Positions 7,884 to 15,626 of a stretch of DNA of 64,000 bases are shown here, one piece after another. Numbering within the stretch: position 1 is the stretch's first letter; the number at the start of each line of letters is the position of its first letter. Location of the stretch: contig NZ_SHKX01000012.1 of the NCBI RefSeq assembly GCF_004217445.1, forward strand, positions 372,001 to 436,000, written 5' to 3'. The DNA comes from Fluviicoccus keumensis (lineage in GTDB: Bacteria; Pseudomonadota; Gammaproteobacteria; Pseudomonadales; Moraxellaceae). The notes beneath the pieces are model-generated. The model saw nothing but the letters and a program-made list of their open reading frames with translations, did not search any database and was not told where the DNA came from. Position numbers and translations under genes: made by a program.

Positions 7884-9476
7884 ATGATTTACAAAGAAAT
7901 GCCCAAAGAAGGTCTGGATGTGATCCAGGCCCGCGATATCCGTAACAATGACGATATTGTGCTTAACGTCGACGTTGTGGTGGTTGGTTCGGGAACCGGC
8001 GGCGCGGTGATCGCCCATGAGTTGGCCGCCACAGGCAAAAGCGTGGTCATCCTTGAAGCGGGTAAATATATTCCCAGCAGCCAGTTCACTGAAGACATGG
8101 CCTGGTCGCTTGAAAATCTCTACAAGGACGTTGGCACCCAGACGAACACGATTGGCGATATGGTGGTGCTGGAAGGCAACTGCGTCGGCGGTTCGTCGGT
8201 GATTTCCGCTGCGATCGCCACCCGCGCTCCCGATTATGTGTTGCAGGACTGGGCCACGAAGCACGGCATTCCGGGGGTTTCTCCCGAAAATCTGGCTAAA
8301 TATTATGAAAAAGTGGAAAAGCGGCTGCATGTCCACCTGAATGAACCGCACGAAATCAACGATACGGCCAACACCATCATTCGCGGTTGCGAGTCGCTGG
8401 GTTGGTCATGGCGACCGCAGTCCCGCAACGTGAAGCAATGCGCGTTGACAGGCCACTGCCTGGCGGGCTGCCCGTCTGACCGCAAGACCTCCATGCAGGT
8501 GAGTTATCTGCCCTGGGCGATTGCCGCCGGTGCGCGTCTTTATGCGGATACCTATGTCGAGCAGATCATTGTCCGTAACGGCCGCGCCGTTGGCGTGACA
8601 GGGGTCATCCGTGATCCGGACAATAACGACATTGTCTGTAATATCAAGGTCAACGCGCAGCTGGTGGTCTCGTCCGCCGGCGCTATCCAGACGCCCCTGC
8701 TGTTGCAGCGCAGTGGCTTACCGAACAAGAGCAACCAGCTTGGACGGAATCTGGCGCTCCACCCCGTCGTTGTCGTGCTGGGTAAGTTCCCTGTTCCGAT
8801 TTATGGATTCCGGGGCGCTTTCGCTGGGATGCACGTCGATGAGTTCCTCTCCGAGGAAGAAGGCCGGATGCTGATGGAGTCCGGTCTGGCCGCGCCGGTG
8901 CAGCTGATGGCGCAGAATGAGCTGTCGATGGGTGTGGATCACATCCGCTTCATTGAAGAGTTCAAATATCTCTCCGCCCTGAACATTCTGGTTCCGGACA
9001 ACAATCACGGTTTTGTGCACTGGAGCGGTCCGGTGCGCGGCGGTTCCCGCCGTATTGAATGGAACATGACCCGTGAAGAGTTCGAACAATTCAAGATCGG
9101 CCTGAAGCGCGCTGGACGGATCTTCTTTGCCGCCGGTGCGGAACGCGTTTACATGCCGACCTACCAGCGCACCCAGGTAACTTCGCTTGAAGAGCTGGAT
9201 CAGGTGGTTGACTCAATCGATTATGGTTCGCTGGGCATTTTCTCGATGCGCCTGCTGTCGCTGAATGCCCAAGGCAGTTGCCGGATGGGTGCGGACAGCG
9301 CCACGGCGATTGTCGATCCCTATGGCGAAACCTACGAGATCAGCGGTCTGTTTGTTTCGGACGCAAGTATTCTGCCGTCCATTGTCGTGCAGCATCCGCT
9401 CCTGACTGTTGCGGCGATGGCGCATTATATTGCCGACAACATTATCCGCCGCTCGAACAGCTACTTCTGGAGCTGA
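7884..9476 (+). CDS. GMC-family FAD-dependent dehydrogenase/oxidase
   Basis: Flavoprotein of 530 residues that would oxidise an alcohol, sugar or sterol-type substrate. The FAD-binding Rossmann motif is VVVVGSGTGGAVIAHELA (G35-G40), and the second GMC region is EGNCVGGSSVISAA (~98-110). A cysteine trio C186-x5-C192-x3-C196 (CALTGHCLAGC) resembles the cysteine cluster of GMC enzymes related to choline/glucose dehydrogenase, some of which bind an Fe-S cluster. The C-terminal catalytic region GSCRMGADSATAIVDPYG and QHPLLTVAAMAHYIAD is intact. AAGGAA precedes the ATG. It is followed by a strong terminator, so the operon has two genes and no cytochrome c subunit nearby. Confidence 0.85.
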   Translation: MIYKEMPKEGLDVIQARDIRNNDDIVLNVDVVVVGSGTGGAVIAHELAATGKSVVILEAGKYIPSSQFTEDMAWSLENLYKDVGTQTNTIGDMVVLEGNCVGGSSVISAAIATRAPDYVLQDWATKHGIPGVSPENLAKYYEKVEKRLHVHLNEPHEINDTANTIIRGCESLGWSWRPQSRNVKQCALTGHCLAGCPSDRKTSMQVSYLPWAIAAGARLYADTYVEQIIVRNGRAVGVTGVIRDPDNNDIVCNIKVNAQLVVSSAGAIQTPLLLQRSGLPNKSNQLGRNLALHPVVVVLGKFPVPIYGFRGAFAGMHVDEFLSEEEGRMLMESGLAAPVQLMAQNELSMGVDHIRFIEEFKYLSALNILVPDNNHGFVHWSGPVRGGSRRIEWNMTREEFEQFKIGLKRAGRIFFAAGAERVYMPTYQRTQVTSLEELDQVVDSIDYGSLGIFSMRLLSLNAQGSCRMGADSATAIVDPYGETYEISGLFVSDASILPSIVVQHPLLTVAAMAHYIADNIIRRSNSYFWS

Positions 9477-9482
9477 TTTGCG

Positions 9483-9526
9483 CGGCATAAAAAAACGGGA
9501 GCCAAGGCTCCCGTTTTTTTATGCCG
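9483..9526. terminator. Bidirectional intrinsic terminator between the GMC gene and folD
   Basis: A perfect inverted repeat with 21-nt arms and a 2-nt centre. The core stem is CGGGAGCC/GGCTCCCG, flanked by seven A on the left and seven T on the right, then extended by CGGCAT/ATGCCG. It gives a GC stem with a U-tract on both strands and lies between two convergent genes. Confidence 0.95.
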
Positions 9527-9535
9527 CCGGTTTGC

Positions 9536-10378
9536 TTACTTCCACTGCTTCTCGGCCGCCATGACTGTTTGTGTCATCAGTGTGGCGATGGTCATCGGGC
9601 CGACGCCGCCGGGAACCGGGGTAAAAGCGCTGATCCTGTCTCCCAGCGCTGACAACTGGATGTCGCCGACGCCGCCGGTATGGTAGCCGGCATCAACGAC
9701 CACGGCGCCATCCTTGATCCATTCCGCCTTGATGAACTCGGGTTTGCCGACAGCCCCGACAATGATGTCGGCCTGCCGGACATGGTCGGCCAGATTGCGG
9801 GTGCGCGAATGGCAGACCGTGACGGTGGCGTCCGCCGCCAGCAACATTAGCGCCATCGGCTTGCCCAGAATGGGGCTGCGGCCCACCACCACGGCATGTT
9901 TGCCGGACATCTCGATGCCATAGTGCTTGAGGATGGTCATGATGCCCTGCGGTGTGGCCGATCCGTAGGCCGGTTCGCCCATGCTCATCCGCCCGAAGCC
10001 CAGACAGGTTACACCGTCCACGTCCTTCTCGATGGAGATGGCATCAAAGCATTGACGCTCATCAATCTGATGCGGGACCGGGTGTTGCAGCAGGATCCCC
10101 TGCACCAGCGGATCGTTATTCAGTTCCTGGATGCGGGCCAGCAGTTCTTCCGTGGTAGTGGTGGATGGCATGACCACCGAGAGCGAGTCCATACCCACGC
10201 GACGGCAGGCATTGCCCTTCATTTTGACGTAGGTAGCGGACGACGGATCGTCACCAACCAGAATGGTGGCGAGAATCGGCGTACGGCCGGTACGCTCCTT
10301 CAAGGCCGCTACGCGGGCGGACAAATCCTGTTCAACCAGAGTGGCCAGCTTTTTTCCGTCAAGAATGAGTGGTGACAT
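9536..10378 (-). CDS. folD: Bifunctional methylenetetrahydrofolate dehydrogenase/cyclohydrolase FolD
   Basis: Cytosolic enzyme of one-carbon metabolism that interconverts 5,10-methylene-, methenyl- and 10-formyl-THF with NADP. It has 280 residues, the normal size. Seen motifs: YVKMKGNACRRVGM (substrate lysine region), GILLQHPVPHQI, the Rossmann-type VVVGRSPILGKPMALML and the C-terminal PVPGGVGPMTIATLM. The start MSPLILDGKK at 10378 has AGGA upstream; the open frame extends further but lacks support. It is divergent from the tRNA-Cys/tRNA-Leu unit. Confidence 0.96.
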   Translation of the reverse strand: MSPLILDGKKLATLVEQDLSARVAALKERTGRTPILATILVGDDPSSATYVKMKGNACRRVGMDSLSVVMPSTTTTEELLARIQELNNDPLVQGILLQHPVPHQIDERQCFDAISIEKDVDGVTCLGFGRMSMGEPAYGSATPQGIMTILKHYGIEMSGKHAVVVGRSPILGKPMALMLLAADATVTVCHSRTRNLADHVRQADIIVGAVGKPEFIKAEWIKDGAVVVDAGYHTGGVGDIQLSALGDRISAFTPVPGGVGPMTIATLMTQTVMAAEKQWK

Positions 10379-10487
10379 GGGAGGTTCCTGAAATACAACC
10401 GGTTTCGGCAATGGGGGCGGATTGTCGCATAACCGGCCGTCAGGGGCCAAATCCTATGCAATTGATTGTTGAAAAAACGATTTTTTC

Positions 10488-10516
10488 TTGACGGGACAAA
10501 GAGGCGTTACTATTAT
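10488..10516 (+). promoter_or_regulatory. Sigma-70 promoter of the tRNA-Cys/tRNA-Leu unit
   Basis: TTGACG (10488-10493) and TATTAT (10511-10516) are separated by exactly 17 nt. The -10 box ends 12 nt before the first base of tRNA-Cys, so the expected start point lies just upstream of the mature tRNA. Confidence 0.75.
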
Positions 10517-10528
10517 TCACCGTCTCTT

Positions 10529-10602
10529 GGCTGGGTAGCAAAGAGGCCATGCAGCGGACTGCAACTCCGCGTACACCGGTTCGAATCCGGTCCCAGCCTC
10601 CA
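10529..10602 (+). tRNA. tRNA-Cys (GCA)
   Basis: A 74-nt cloverleaf. The acceptor arms GGCTGGG/CCCAGCC pair, the anticodon stem GCGGA/TCCGC encloses CTGCAAC with anticodon GCA at 10561-10563, and the T-loop is GTTCGAATC-like. The discriminator base is U, as expected for tRNA-Cys, and CCA is encoded. Confidence 0.97.
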
Positions 10603-10624
10603 CTTATTCTGCTGCGCCCCTCCT

Positions 10625-10713
10625 GCCTGGATGGTGAAATCGGTAGACACAAGGGACTTAAAATCCCTCGACGGGTGACCGTCGTGCCGGTTCGATTCCG
10701 GCTCCAGGCACCA
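10625..10713 (+). tRNA. tRNA-Leu (TAA)
   Basis: An 89-nt class II tRNA with a long variable arm (CGACGGGTGACCGTCG). The acceptor arms GCCTGGA/TCCAGGC pair, the anticodon loop CTTAAAA gives TAA at 10659-10661, the discriminator is A and CCA is encoded. It lies 22 nt after tRNA-Cys and shares its promoter. Confidence 0.97.
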
Positions 10714-10818
10714 TCCGCCATCCCTGCCCTTTCCCTGATTCGCGCTTTCCAGCCCTTGTGAAGACTGGGCCGGCGTCCGCCTATGTAAATCCCTTTACGT
10801 TTTGAATACGTCGGCGAT

Positions 10819-11043
10819 TTATTTATTTGAGCCACGCTTGCGATGGTCTTTCCGTCCCCAGGCAATCAATTCATCAATTCCCAGACCAACACGGGATGCG
10901 GCTTGTAATGCATCAATATACGCTTTGCGAATTTCAGCCTGCTGTTTCAGGCCGATCATTTCCCGGGCCTCAACAATAATGTCCTGCAATTCGGAATAGG
11001 ACAGTTCCTCAAGGCCAAACCGGGAGGGATTTTCACGGCTCAT
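10819..11043 (-). CDS. H-NS-like small protein, N-terminal domain only
   Basis: A 74-residue protein whose pattern LSYSELQDIIVEAREMI...AEIRKAYIDAL...GLGIDELI resembles the N-terminal coiled-coil oligomerisation region of the H-NS/BpH3-type nucleoid protein family. The C-terminal DNA-binding domain that normally follows is missing: the protein ends in a short basic tail, AWGRKDHRKRGSNK. If the assignment is right it could act as a partner or antagonist of a full-length H-NS-type protein, or contact DNA weakly through the tail. An AGGATT site precedes the ATG. No related gene is nearby. The family call is inference from pattern, not from a search. Confidence 0.5.
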   Translation of the reverse strand: MSRENPSRFGLEELSYSELQDIIVEAREMIGLKQQAEIRKAYIDALQAASRVGLGIDELIAWGRKDHRKRGSNK

Positions 11044-11248
11044 AAGCGAATCCTGAATATGTTTTATGATGGAGTTCTCAAATTATAGGCATAAACACAT
11101 TCTTTCGGAAGGGGATTGCGAAAGTGATATACATGGGCCTGACTTCATTATTTATATTGTTGAAGATGCATCAATATGATGCAGGAAACCGGAGCCTTGA
11201 GCGGCAAGTCGATATCGATTTTTGGGGCGTGGGGGCAAACATAAAATC

Positions 11249-11650
11249 ATGTGCTCGGCGATAGAAGTAAATGATCATATTATCAGTTTCGGCGACCACA
11301 AAATCTTGCCGGTACTGCTGAGAAATGGTGATGTTCGGTGGCTGCGCTGGGGTGAACGTCATGGCGTCCCATCACCCTGGATCGCCGGGCCCTGCGCGCG
11401 GCTGGACAGCATCCAGGCGGGAAAATGGGATCGTTACCAGCCGGTCCCTGTAAAACTGCCGGTACGGCGCTATATGGAGCGTAATGCCCGTAACAAGCCG
11501 TATTGGGTGCGGTTGAATGAAGGGGAATATTTACAGGGCCTGGCGGCCAGGGTTGGCGATGAGGTGCGGGTTTATGTGGTGACCGTGGATACCCCGGCAG
11601 CGTATCGCCATGTCAGCGATCGATGGCCGAGGGTTATTGCCGCGACCTGA
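11249..11650 (+). CDS. Compact SRAP-like protein (HMCES/YedK-related), catalytic His absent
   Basis: A 133-residue protein starting Met-Cys. Segments line up in order with the SRAP domain (HMCES/YedK), which protects abasic sites in single-stranded DNA by forming a Cys2 crosslink. These are Cys2; RWLRWGERHG (~30-39, as WGL-P); ARLDSI (50-55, as ARAET); VRRYMERNARNKPYWV with Glu77 (as GFYEWK...PYY); and VYVVTVDTPAAYRHVSDRWP (~108-127, as TxTxxA...HDRMP). The His before Asp-Arg is Ser123 here, with a His two residues earlier. It is shorter than YedK (about 220 residues). The ATG at 11249 is chosen because it places Cys at position 2. No SOS box was recognised. Confidence 0.55.
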   Translation: MCSAIEVNDHIISFGDHKILPVLLRNGDVRWLRWGERHGVPSPWIAGPCARLDSIQAGKWDRYQPVPVKLPVRRYMERNARNKPYWVRLNEGEYLQGLAARVGDEVRVYVVTVDTPAAYRHVSDRWPRVIAAT

Positions 11651-11652
11651 TA

Positions 11653-12315
11653 TCAAACATCAATATACAGGGGTTCAAGATAGTCCACGAACTCCAGCAA
11701 TTCCTGAGCGTTCAGGGCGGGAACCAGTTTGCGAACGGCGGCCTCGGAGGCTTTTTCAATGCCGGCGCCGCCAATATCCACCAGTTTCCGGGCGATCATG
11801 CCCAGTTTCAGCGAGTGCATCGATTCCACATAAAAATGCTGGTGCGCCAGTCGGGAAAACCGCAACACCGCTTCGGTAAAATCGTGCTGCACGGAGATAT
11901 CGCCCTGCCGGATCGCGGCGAAGCAGCGACGATAAGCGGCGGCGAGGTCGGTCGGAATCGGGAAGCTGATATAGGTTTTCCCGTCCACTTCCAGTCGCCG
12001 GGCGCGGATCTGGTTGGCGACCGGCGTCATGTCGCTGTTGGACATCTTGTGCAGCACCTGACGGTTCATGGTGTGCGACGTGCCCTTGATGATGGAGGCC
12101 ACGCCTTCCAGGACTTTGCGCGCCATGCTGCCGTGCGGCATCATTTCACTGTTGCCCAGCACCATGACCTGCACGATGACGTCCGTGTAGTCGTTGGCGA
12201 CCTCAATCAGCAACGGAGCCAGCGGATCACGCGTTCCCTGATCCAGATGGTCAATCAGCCGGGCAAAATTGTCACGGAGTTTGTCCGGGCAGGGAATCGC
12301 GTAATACGTTGTCAT
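11653..12315 (-). CDS. Protein of unknown function, paralogue A of a tandem pair
   Basis: A 220-residue, mostly helical protein that I do not recognise. It is clearly related to the next gene upstream (12325-12990). Both are ~220 residues, start MT-Y, share an N-terminal L-x-LD-x4-DP segment, a TD-I pattern near residue 50, a central TH-MxxxMLxK-like stretch, the segment RARxLxxxxxxxxxxFPxPxDL, and a C-terminal repeat of long helices. No signal peptide, transmembrane segment or known catalytic motif is visible. GGAG precedes the ATG, and only 9 nt separate it from its paralogue, so the pair should form one operon. Confidence 0.75.
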   Translation of the reverse strand: MTTYYAIPCPDKLRDNFARLIDHLDQGTRDPLAPLLIEVANDYTDVIVQVMVLGNSEMMPHGSMARKVLEGVASIIKGTSHTMNRQVLHKMSNSDMTPVANQIRARRLEVDGKTYISFPIPTDLAAAYRRCFAAIRQGDISVQHDFTEAVLRFSRLAHQHFYVESMHSLKLGMIARKLVDIGGAGIEKASEAAVRKLVPALNAQELLEFVDYLEPLYIDV

Positions 12316-12324
12316 GGCGGCTCC

Positions 12325-12990
12325 TTAACGCTCAACCAGCATGCCGCGGATGTAGTCGGCCAGATGCTTCAGTTCTTCGTTCTTGAGGGCGCGCACCATT
12401 TTCGGCAGCACCGAGTGCAGTTCCTTGTGCAGGGCGGAACGGGTCATTTCGGTGGTCTTGCGCAGGATCATGCCCAGGTCGAGGGTGGCGATGAACTCGT
12501 CGTAGTAGTGCACCAGCGAAAGGTCGGAGAAACGCATCATGGCCTGGACAATGGCTTCGATATGTTCACGGCCCTGCCCGGCGTCCACGGCGGCGAAATG
12601 CTTCTGGAACTCGTCATACAGGTCGTGCGGCAGCGGGAAGCCCAGGCGCGGGGTATCATTCGGCAGGTTCAGGAAACGGGCGCGGATGAAAACGGCGCGC
12701 TTGGCGACTTCACCATTGCTGGCTTTGCCCAGCATCATCTTCAGCATGACATGCATGGTCTTCTTCAGGAAGCCGCCCAGGAAGTTGATCATGTTGCTGC
12801 CTTCGCCGCTGCCCATGTTGTTGACCATGTTCAACAGCAGGTTGTCGATGATTTCATCCGTCATCTTGGCGGCAATGCCGTTCGCCAGATGGAATTGCGG
12901 ATCGGAAACCTTGCGGTCCAGATTGCCCAGCAAGGTGCGGATGTCGTTTTGCAGCGATTCGCTGGGTACAAAACCGAGGTAGGCGGTCAT
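12325..12990 (-). CDS. Protein of unknown function, paralogue B of a tandem pair
   Basis: A 221-residue protein, first gene of the two-gene unit. It is helical and has a methionine-rich, glycine-containing middle (residues ~50-90, including LLLNMVNNMGSGEGSNMINF), which could be amphipathic or weakly membrane-associated. The second half (RARFLNLPNDTPRLGFPLPH, then HYYDEFIATLDLGMIL) aligns with the same part of paralogue A. AGGGAGAA precedes the ATG. It is transcribed away from queF, which is upstream on the same strand across a 97-nt gap. The function is unknown to me. Confidence 0.75.
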   Translation of the reverse strand: MTAYLGFVPSESLQNDIRTLLGNLDRKVSDPQFHLANGIAAKMTDEIIDNLLLNMVNNMGSGEGSNMINFLGGFLKKTMHVMLKMMLGKASNGEVAKRAVFIRARFLNLPNDTPRLGFPLPHDLYDEFQKHFAAVDAGQGREHIEAIVQAMMRFSDLSLVHYYDEFIATLDLGMILRKTTEMTRSALHKELHSVLPKMVRALKNEELKHLADYIRGMLVER

Positions 12991-13087
12991 GCGGCGTTCT
13001 CCCTGTTGAGTGTTGCTTCAGTTAAATTGTCAGGCGTGATTGTGGCGGCTGTACCCGCTAATGGCAAGTATTCTCAATCGTTCTTCT

Positions 13088-13909
13088 TTATTGCCGCGAC
13101 AGGCGCGGCAGTCTGTCCGGCAAGGCTTCGGCGTTGCTGCGCCACGGATTGATGTCCAGCCCGCCGCGCCGGGTGTAACAGGCGAAAACGGTCAGTTGTT
13201 CCGGAGTGCAATGACGCAGGATGTCGCGGTAAATCCGCTCGACGCACTGCTCATGGAAATCATTGTGCTCGCGGAAGGAAATCAGGTAGCGCAGCAGCCC
13301 TTCCCGGTTAATCTTCGGGCCGGAATAACGGATCTGTACGCTGCCCCAATCCGGCTGGCCGGTCACCGGGCAGTTGCTGCGCAGCAGGTTGGAATGCAGG
13401 GTTTCTTCCACATGCTCCGCCTGATCCGCTTTCAGATGGCCGGGATTGGGTGTGAAGTCACAGTCCTCCAGCGGCAGGTCGTCCAGGCATGTTCCTTCCA
13501 GCGTCGTCAGGCTGCAGGCGGCATTGACCGGCAGCAGTTCCACACGGACGGATGCTCCTGCTGAGTGGCTGAGGTCGGCGGCGGCGCAGTCGATGACCGC
13601 TTGCCGGTCGGCGAAGCGATGCTGGTTCAGCGAGTTGAAGTACAGCTTCATCGACTTGGATTCGATCAGGCACGGCGAGTCAGCGGGAACGGTGATGCGG
13701 GCGATGGCGACCTGCGGCTTGCCGTGTGGGTCCAGCCAGGACACTTCGTAGTTGTGCCAGATATCGACGCCGTGGAATGGCAACGGCGCTCCCGTCAGTT
13801 CCAGAGCCTCGCGCCCTTCGCGCCGTTCCAGCGGGCACAGCAGGCCGGGATCGTAGGCATGGATGTAGTCGGTCTTGACGCCCAGCTGGGTCTTTTCATA
13901 CCAGGCCAT
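13088..13909 (-). CDS. queF: NADPH-dependent 7-cyano-7-deazaguanine reductase QueF
   Basis: Reduces preQ0 to preQ1 in queuosine biosynthesis in the cytosol. At 273 residues it is the long, two-domain type found in gammaproteobacteria. The family motif ESKSMKLYFNS (binding NADPH) is near residue 84, and the catalytic Cys is in LRSNCPVTGQPDWGSV near 180. The C-terminal EHNDFHEQCVERIYRD and GGLDINPWRS are conserved. The stop of the downstream ABC permease gene is separate, and the permease begins upstream only 3 nt from this ATG, so queF is the last gene of a run starting with the phosphatase. Confidence 0.96.
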   Translation of the reverse strand: MAWYEKTQLGVKTDYIHAYDPGLLCPLERREGREALELTGAPLPFHGVDIWHNYEVSWLDPHGKPQVAIARITVPADSPCLIESKSMKLYFNSLNQHRFADRQAVIDCAAADLSHSAGASVRVELLPVNAACSLTTLEGTCLDDLPLEDCDFTPNPGHLKADQAEHVEETLHSNLLRSNCPVTGQPDWGSVQIRYSGPKINREGLLRYLISFREHNDFHEQCVERIYRDILRHCTPEQLTVFACYTRRGGLDINPWRSNAEALPDRLPRLSRQ

Positions 13910-13912
13910 GAC

Positions 13913-14686
13913 TTACTCCCGCATGCCGCGGCCGCTTTTCAGCAGGCGGTAGGAGTAGATGTACAGCCCGACGGTCACCAGTGTCACCATCGCCAGCGAT
14001 ACCCAGACATTGACATCACTGACGCCGAGGATGCCGTAGCGGAAGGCGTTGACCATGTAGACGATCGGGTTGAGCAGTGACAGCGTCTGCCAGAACGGCG
14101 ACAGCTGGTCCATCGAATAGAAGACGCCGCCGAGGTAGGTCAGCGGCGTCAGCACGAAGGTCGGGATGATGGAAATGTCATCGAAGGACTTGGCGAATAC
14201 TGCATTGACGAACCCGCCCAGCGAGAACAGCGCCGCCGTCAGCAGGATGGTGTAGATGATGACGAACAGGTGGTGGATGTCGAGGCTGGTGAAGAACAGC
14301 GACAGTACGGTGACAATGGCGCCGACCGCCAGCCCGCGCGCGATGCCGCCCAGCACGTAGCCGCAGAGGATGACATGGTGCGGCACCGGCGATACCAGCA
14401 GTTCCTCGATGCTGCGCTGGAACTTGGCGCTGTAGAAGCTGGAGACCACGTTCGAGTACGAGTTGGTGATCACCGCCATCATGATCAGGCCGGGCACGAT
14501 GTATTGCATGTAGTGGAAGCCGCCCATCTCGCCGATGCGGCTGCCGACCAGGTTGCCGAAAATGACGAAATACAGCGTCATGGTAATGGCTGGCGGCAGC
14601 AGCGTTTGCGGCCAGATGCGGGTGAAACGCCGCACTTCCTTGACGAGGATGGTTTGCAGGGCAATCAGGGTTTGGTCGCGATTCAT
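13913..14686 (-). CDS. ABC-2 type transporter permease
   Basis: Inner-membrane permease of 257 residues with six hydrophobic segments (from about 25 to 250). It carries the ABC-2 family signature around LLVSPVPHHVILCGYVLGGI and FVLTPLTYLGGVFYSMDQL, as in YadH/NodJ-type exporters. The gene begins 6 nt after the stop of its ATPase partner. The pair resembles the YadG/YadH exporter of enterobacteria, whose substrate is not established. Confidence 0.9.
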   Translation of the reverse strand: MNRDQTLIALQTILVKEVRRFTRIWPQTLLPPAITMTLYFVIFGNLVGSRIGEMGGFHYMQYIVPGLIMMAVITNSYSNVVSSFYSAKFQRSIEELLVSPVPHHVILCGYVLGGIARGLAVGAIVTVLSLFFTSLDIHHLFVIIYTILLTAALFSLGGFVNAVFAKSFDDISIIPTFVLTPLTYLGGVFYSMDQLSPFWQTLSLLNPIVYMVNAFRYGILGVSDVNVWVSLAMVTLVTVGLYIYSYRLLKSGRGMRE

Positions 14687-14692
14687 GGAAAC

Positions 14693-15619
14693 TCAGGCCG
14701 TCTTCAGGTTCTTTTCCACCATGGAGACAAACAGTTCCTCCAGGCGGTTGGCGCGGTTGCGCAGGCTCAATACTTCAATGTTCTGTTCGCTCAGCAACGT
14801 GAACACGCGGTTCAGCGACTGGCTCTTGGCCACGGCGATTTCCAGCGTGTTCTCGTCTAGCAGGCGCACGTCATAGCCGTCCAGCACCGGCGCGGCGCTG
14901 AGCGGCGTGCGCAGGTCGAGGTGGAAGTGCTCGACCTGCAGCTTGCCCAGCAACGACTTCATGTCGGTGTCCTCGACAATGCTGCCCTTGTCGATGATGG
15001 CGATGTTGCGGCACAGCATCTCGGCTTCTTCGAGGTAATGCGTGGTCAGGATGATGGTGGTGCCCTGCCCGTTCAGCTCGGTCAGGAAATCCCACATCGA
15101 GCGGCGCAGTTCGATATCCACCCCGGCAGTGGGTTCGTCCAGGATCAGCAGTTTCGGTTCATGCACCATGGCGCGGGCGATCATCAGGCGGCGCTTCATG
15201 CCGCCGGACAGCATGCGGGCCGCGGCGTCGCGTTTTTCCCACAATCCCAGCTTGTGCAGGTATTTCTCGGCGCGCTCGCGGCCGAGTTTGGCGGGAATGC
15301 CGTAATAGCCGGCCTGGGTGATCAGGATGTCGATCACCTTCTCGAACATGCCAAAGTTGAATTCCTGCGGCACCACGCCCAGTTGCTGCTTGGCCAACGA
15401 CAGGTCGGTGTCGATGTCGTGGCCGAAGATCTTCACCGAGCCGGTGGTCTTCTGCACCAGCGAGCTGATGATGCCGATGGTGGTCGACTTGCCCGCCCCG
15501 TTGGGGCCGAGCAAGGCGTAGAAGTCGCCTTCCTGCACCGTCAGGTTGATGCCCTTCAGGGCCTGGAAGCCGTTGCGGTAGGTCTTGCTGAGGTCGCGGA
15601 GGATCAGGGCCTCGGTCAT
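14693..15619 (-). CDS. ABC transporter ATP-binding protein (YadG-like)
   Basis: Nucleotide-binding subunit of the exporter encoded with the following permease; 308 residues. Walker A GPNGAGKSTT at 38-47, Q-loop VPQEFNF, signature LSGGMKRRL, Walker B LLILDEPTAGVD and switch His in LTTHYLEEAEMLC are all intact. A C-terminal extension of about 80 residues is typical of ABC-2 drug/polysaccharide exporters. The ATG at 15619 (MTEALILRDLSKTY) is chosen over a 25-residue upstream extension that lacks family similarity and would run into the preceding gene. Confidence 0.93.
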   Translation of the reverse strand: MTEALILRDLSKTYRNGFQALKGINLTVQEGDFYALLGPNGAGKSTTIGIISSLVQKTTGSVKIFGHDIDTDLSLAKQQLGVVPQEFNFGMFEKVIDILITQAGYYGIPAKLGRERAEKYLHKLGLWEKRDAAARMLSGGMKRRLMIARAMVHEPKLLILDEPTAGVDIELRRSMWDFLTELNGQGTTIILTTHYLEEAEMLCRNIAIIDKGSIVEDTDMKSLLGKLQVEHFHLDLRTPLSAAPVLDGYDVRLLDENTLEIAVAKSQSLNRVFTLLSEQNIEVLSLRNRANRLEELFVSMVEKNLKTA

Positions 15620-15626
15620 ACGGGTC

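Noticed and set aside
11171..11362. Small 63-residue minus-strand frame upstream of the SRAP-like gene
   Set aside because: It overlaps the start of the better supported SRAP-like gene, lacks a ribosome site and has no recognisable pattern.
11623..13152. A 509-residue frame opposite the unknown paralogue pair
   Set aside because: The minus-strand pair shows mutual protein similarity, good ribosome sites and tight spacing, whereas the plus-strand frame is His/Gln-rich shadow sequence.
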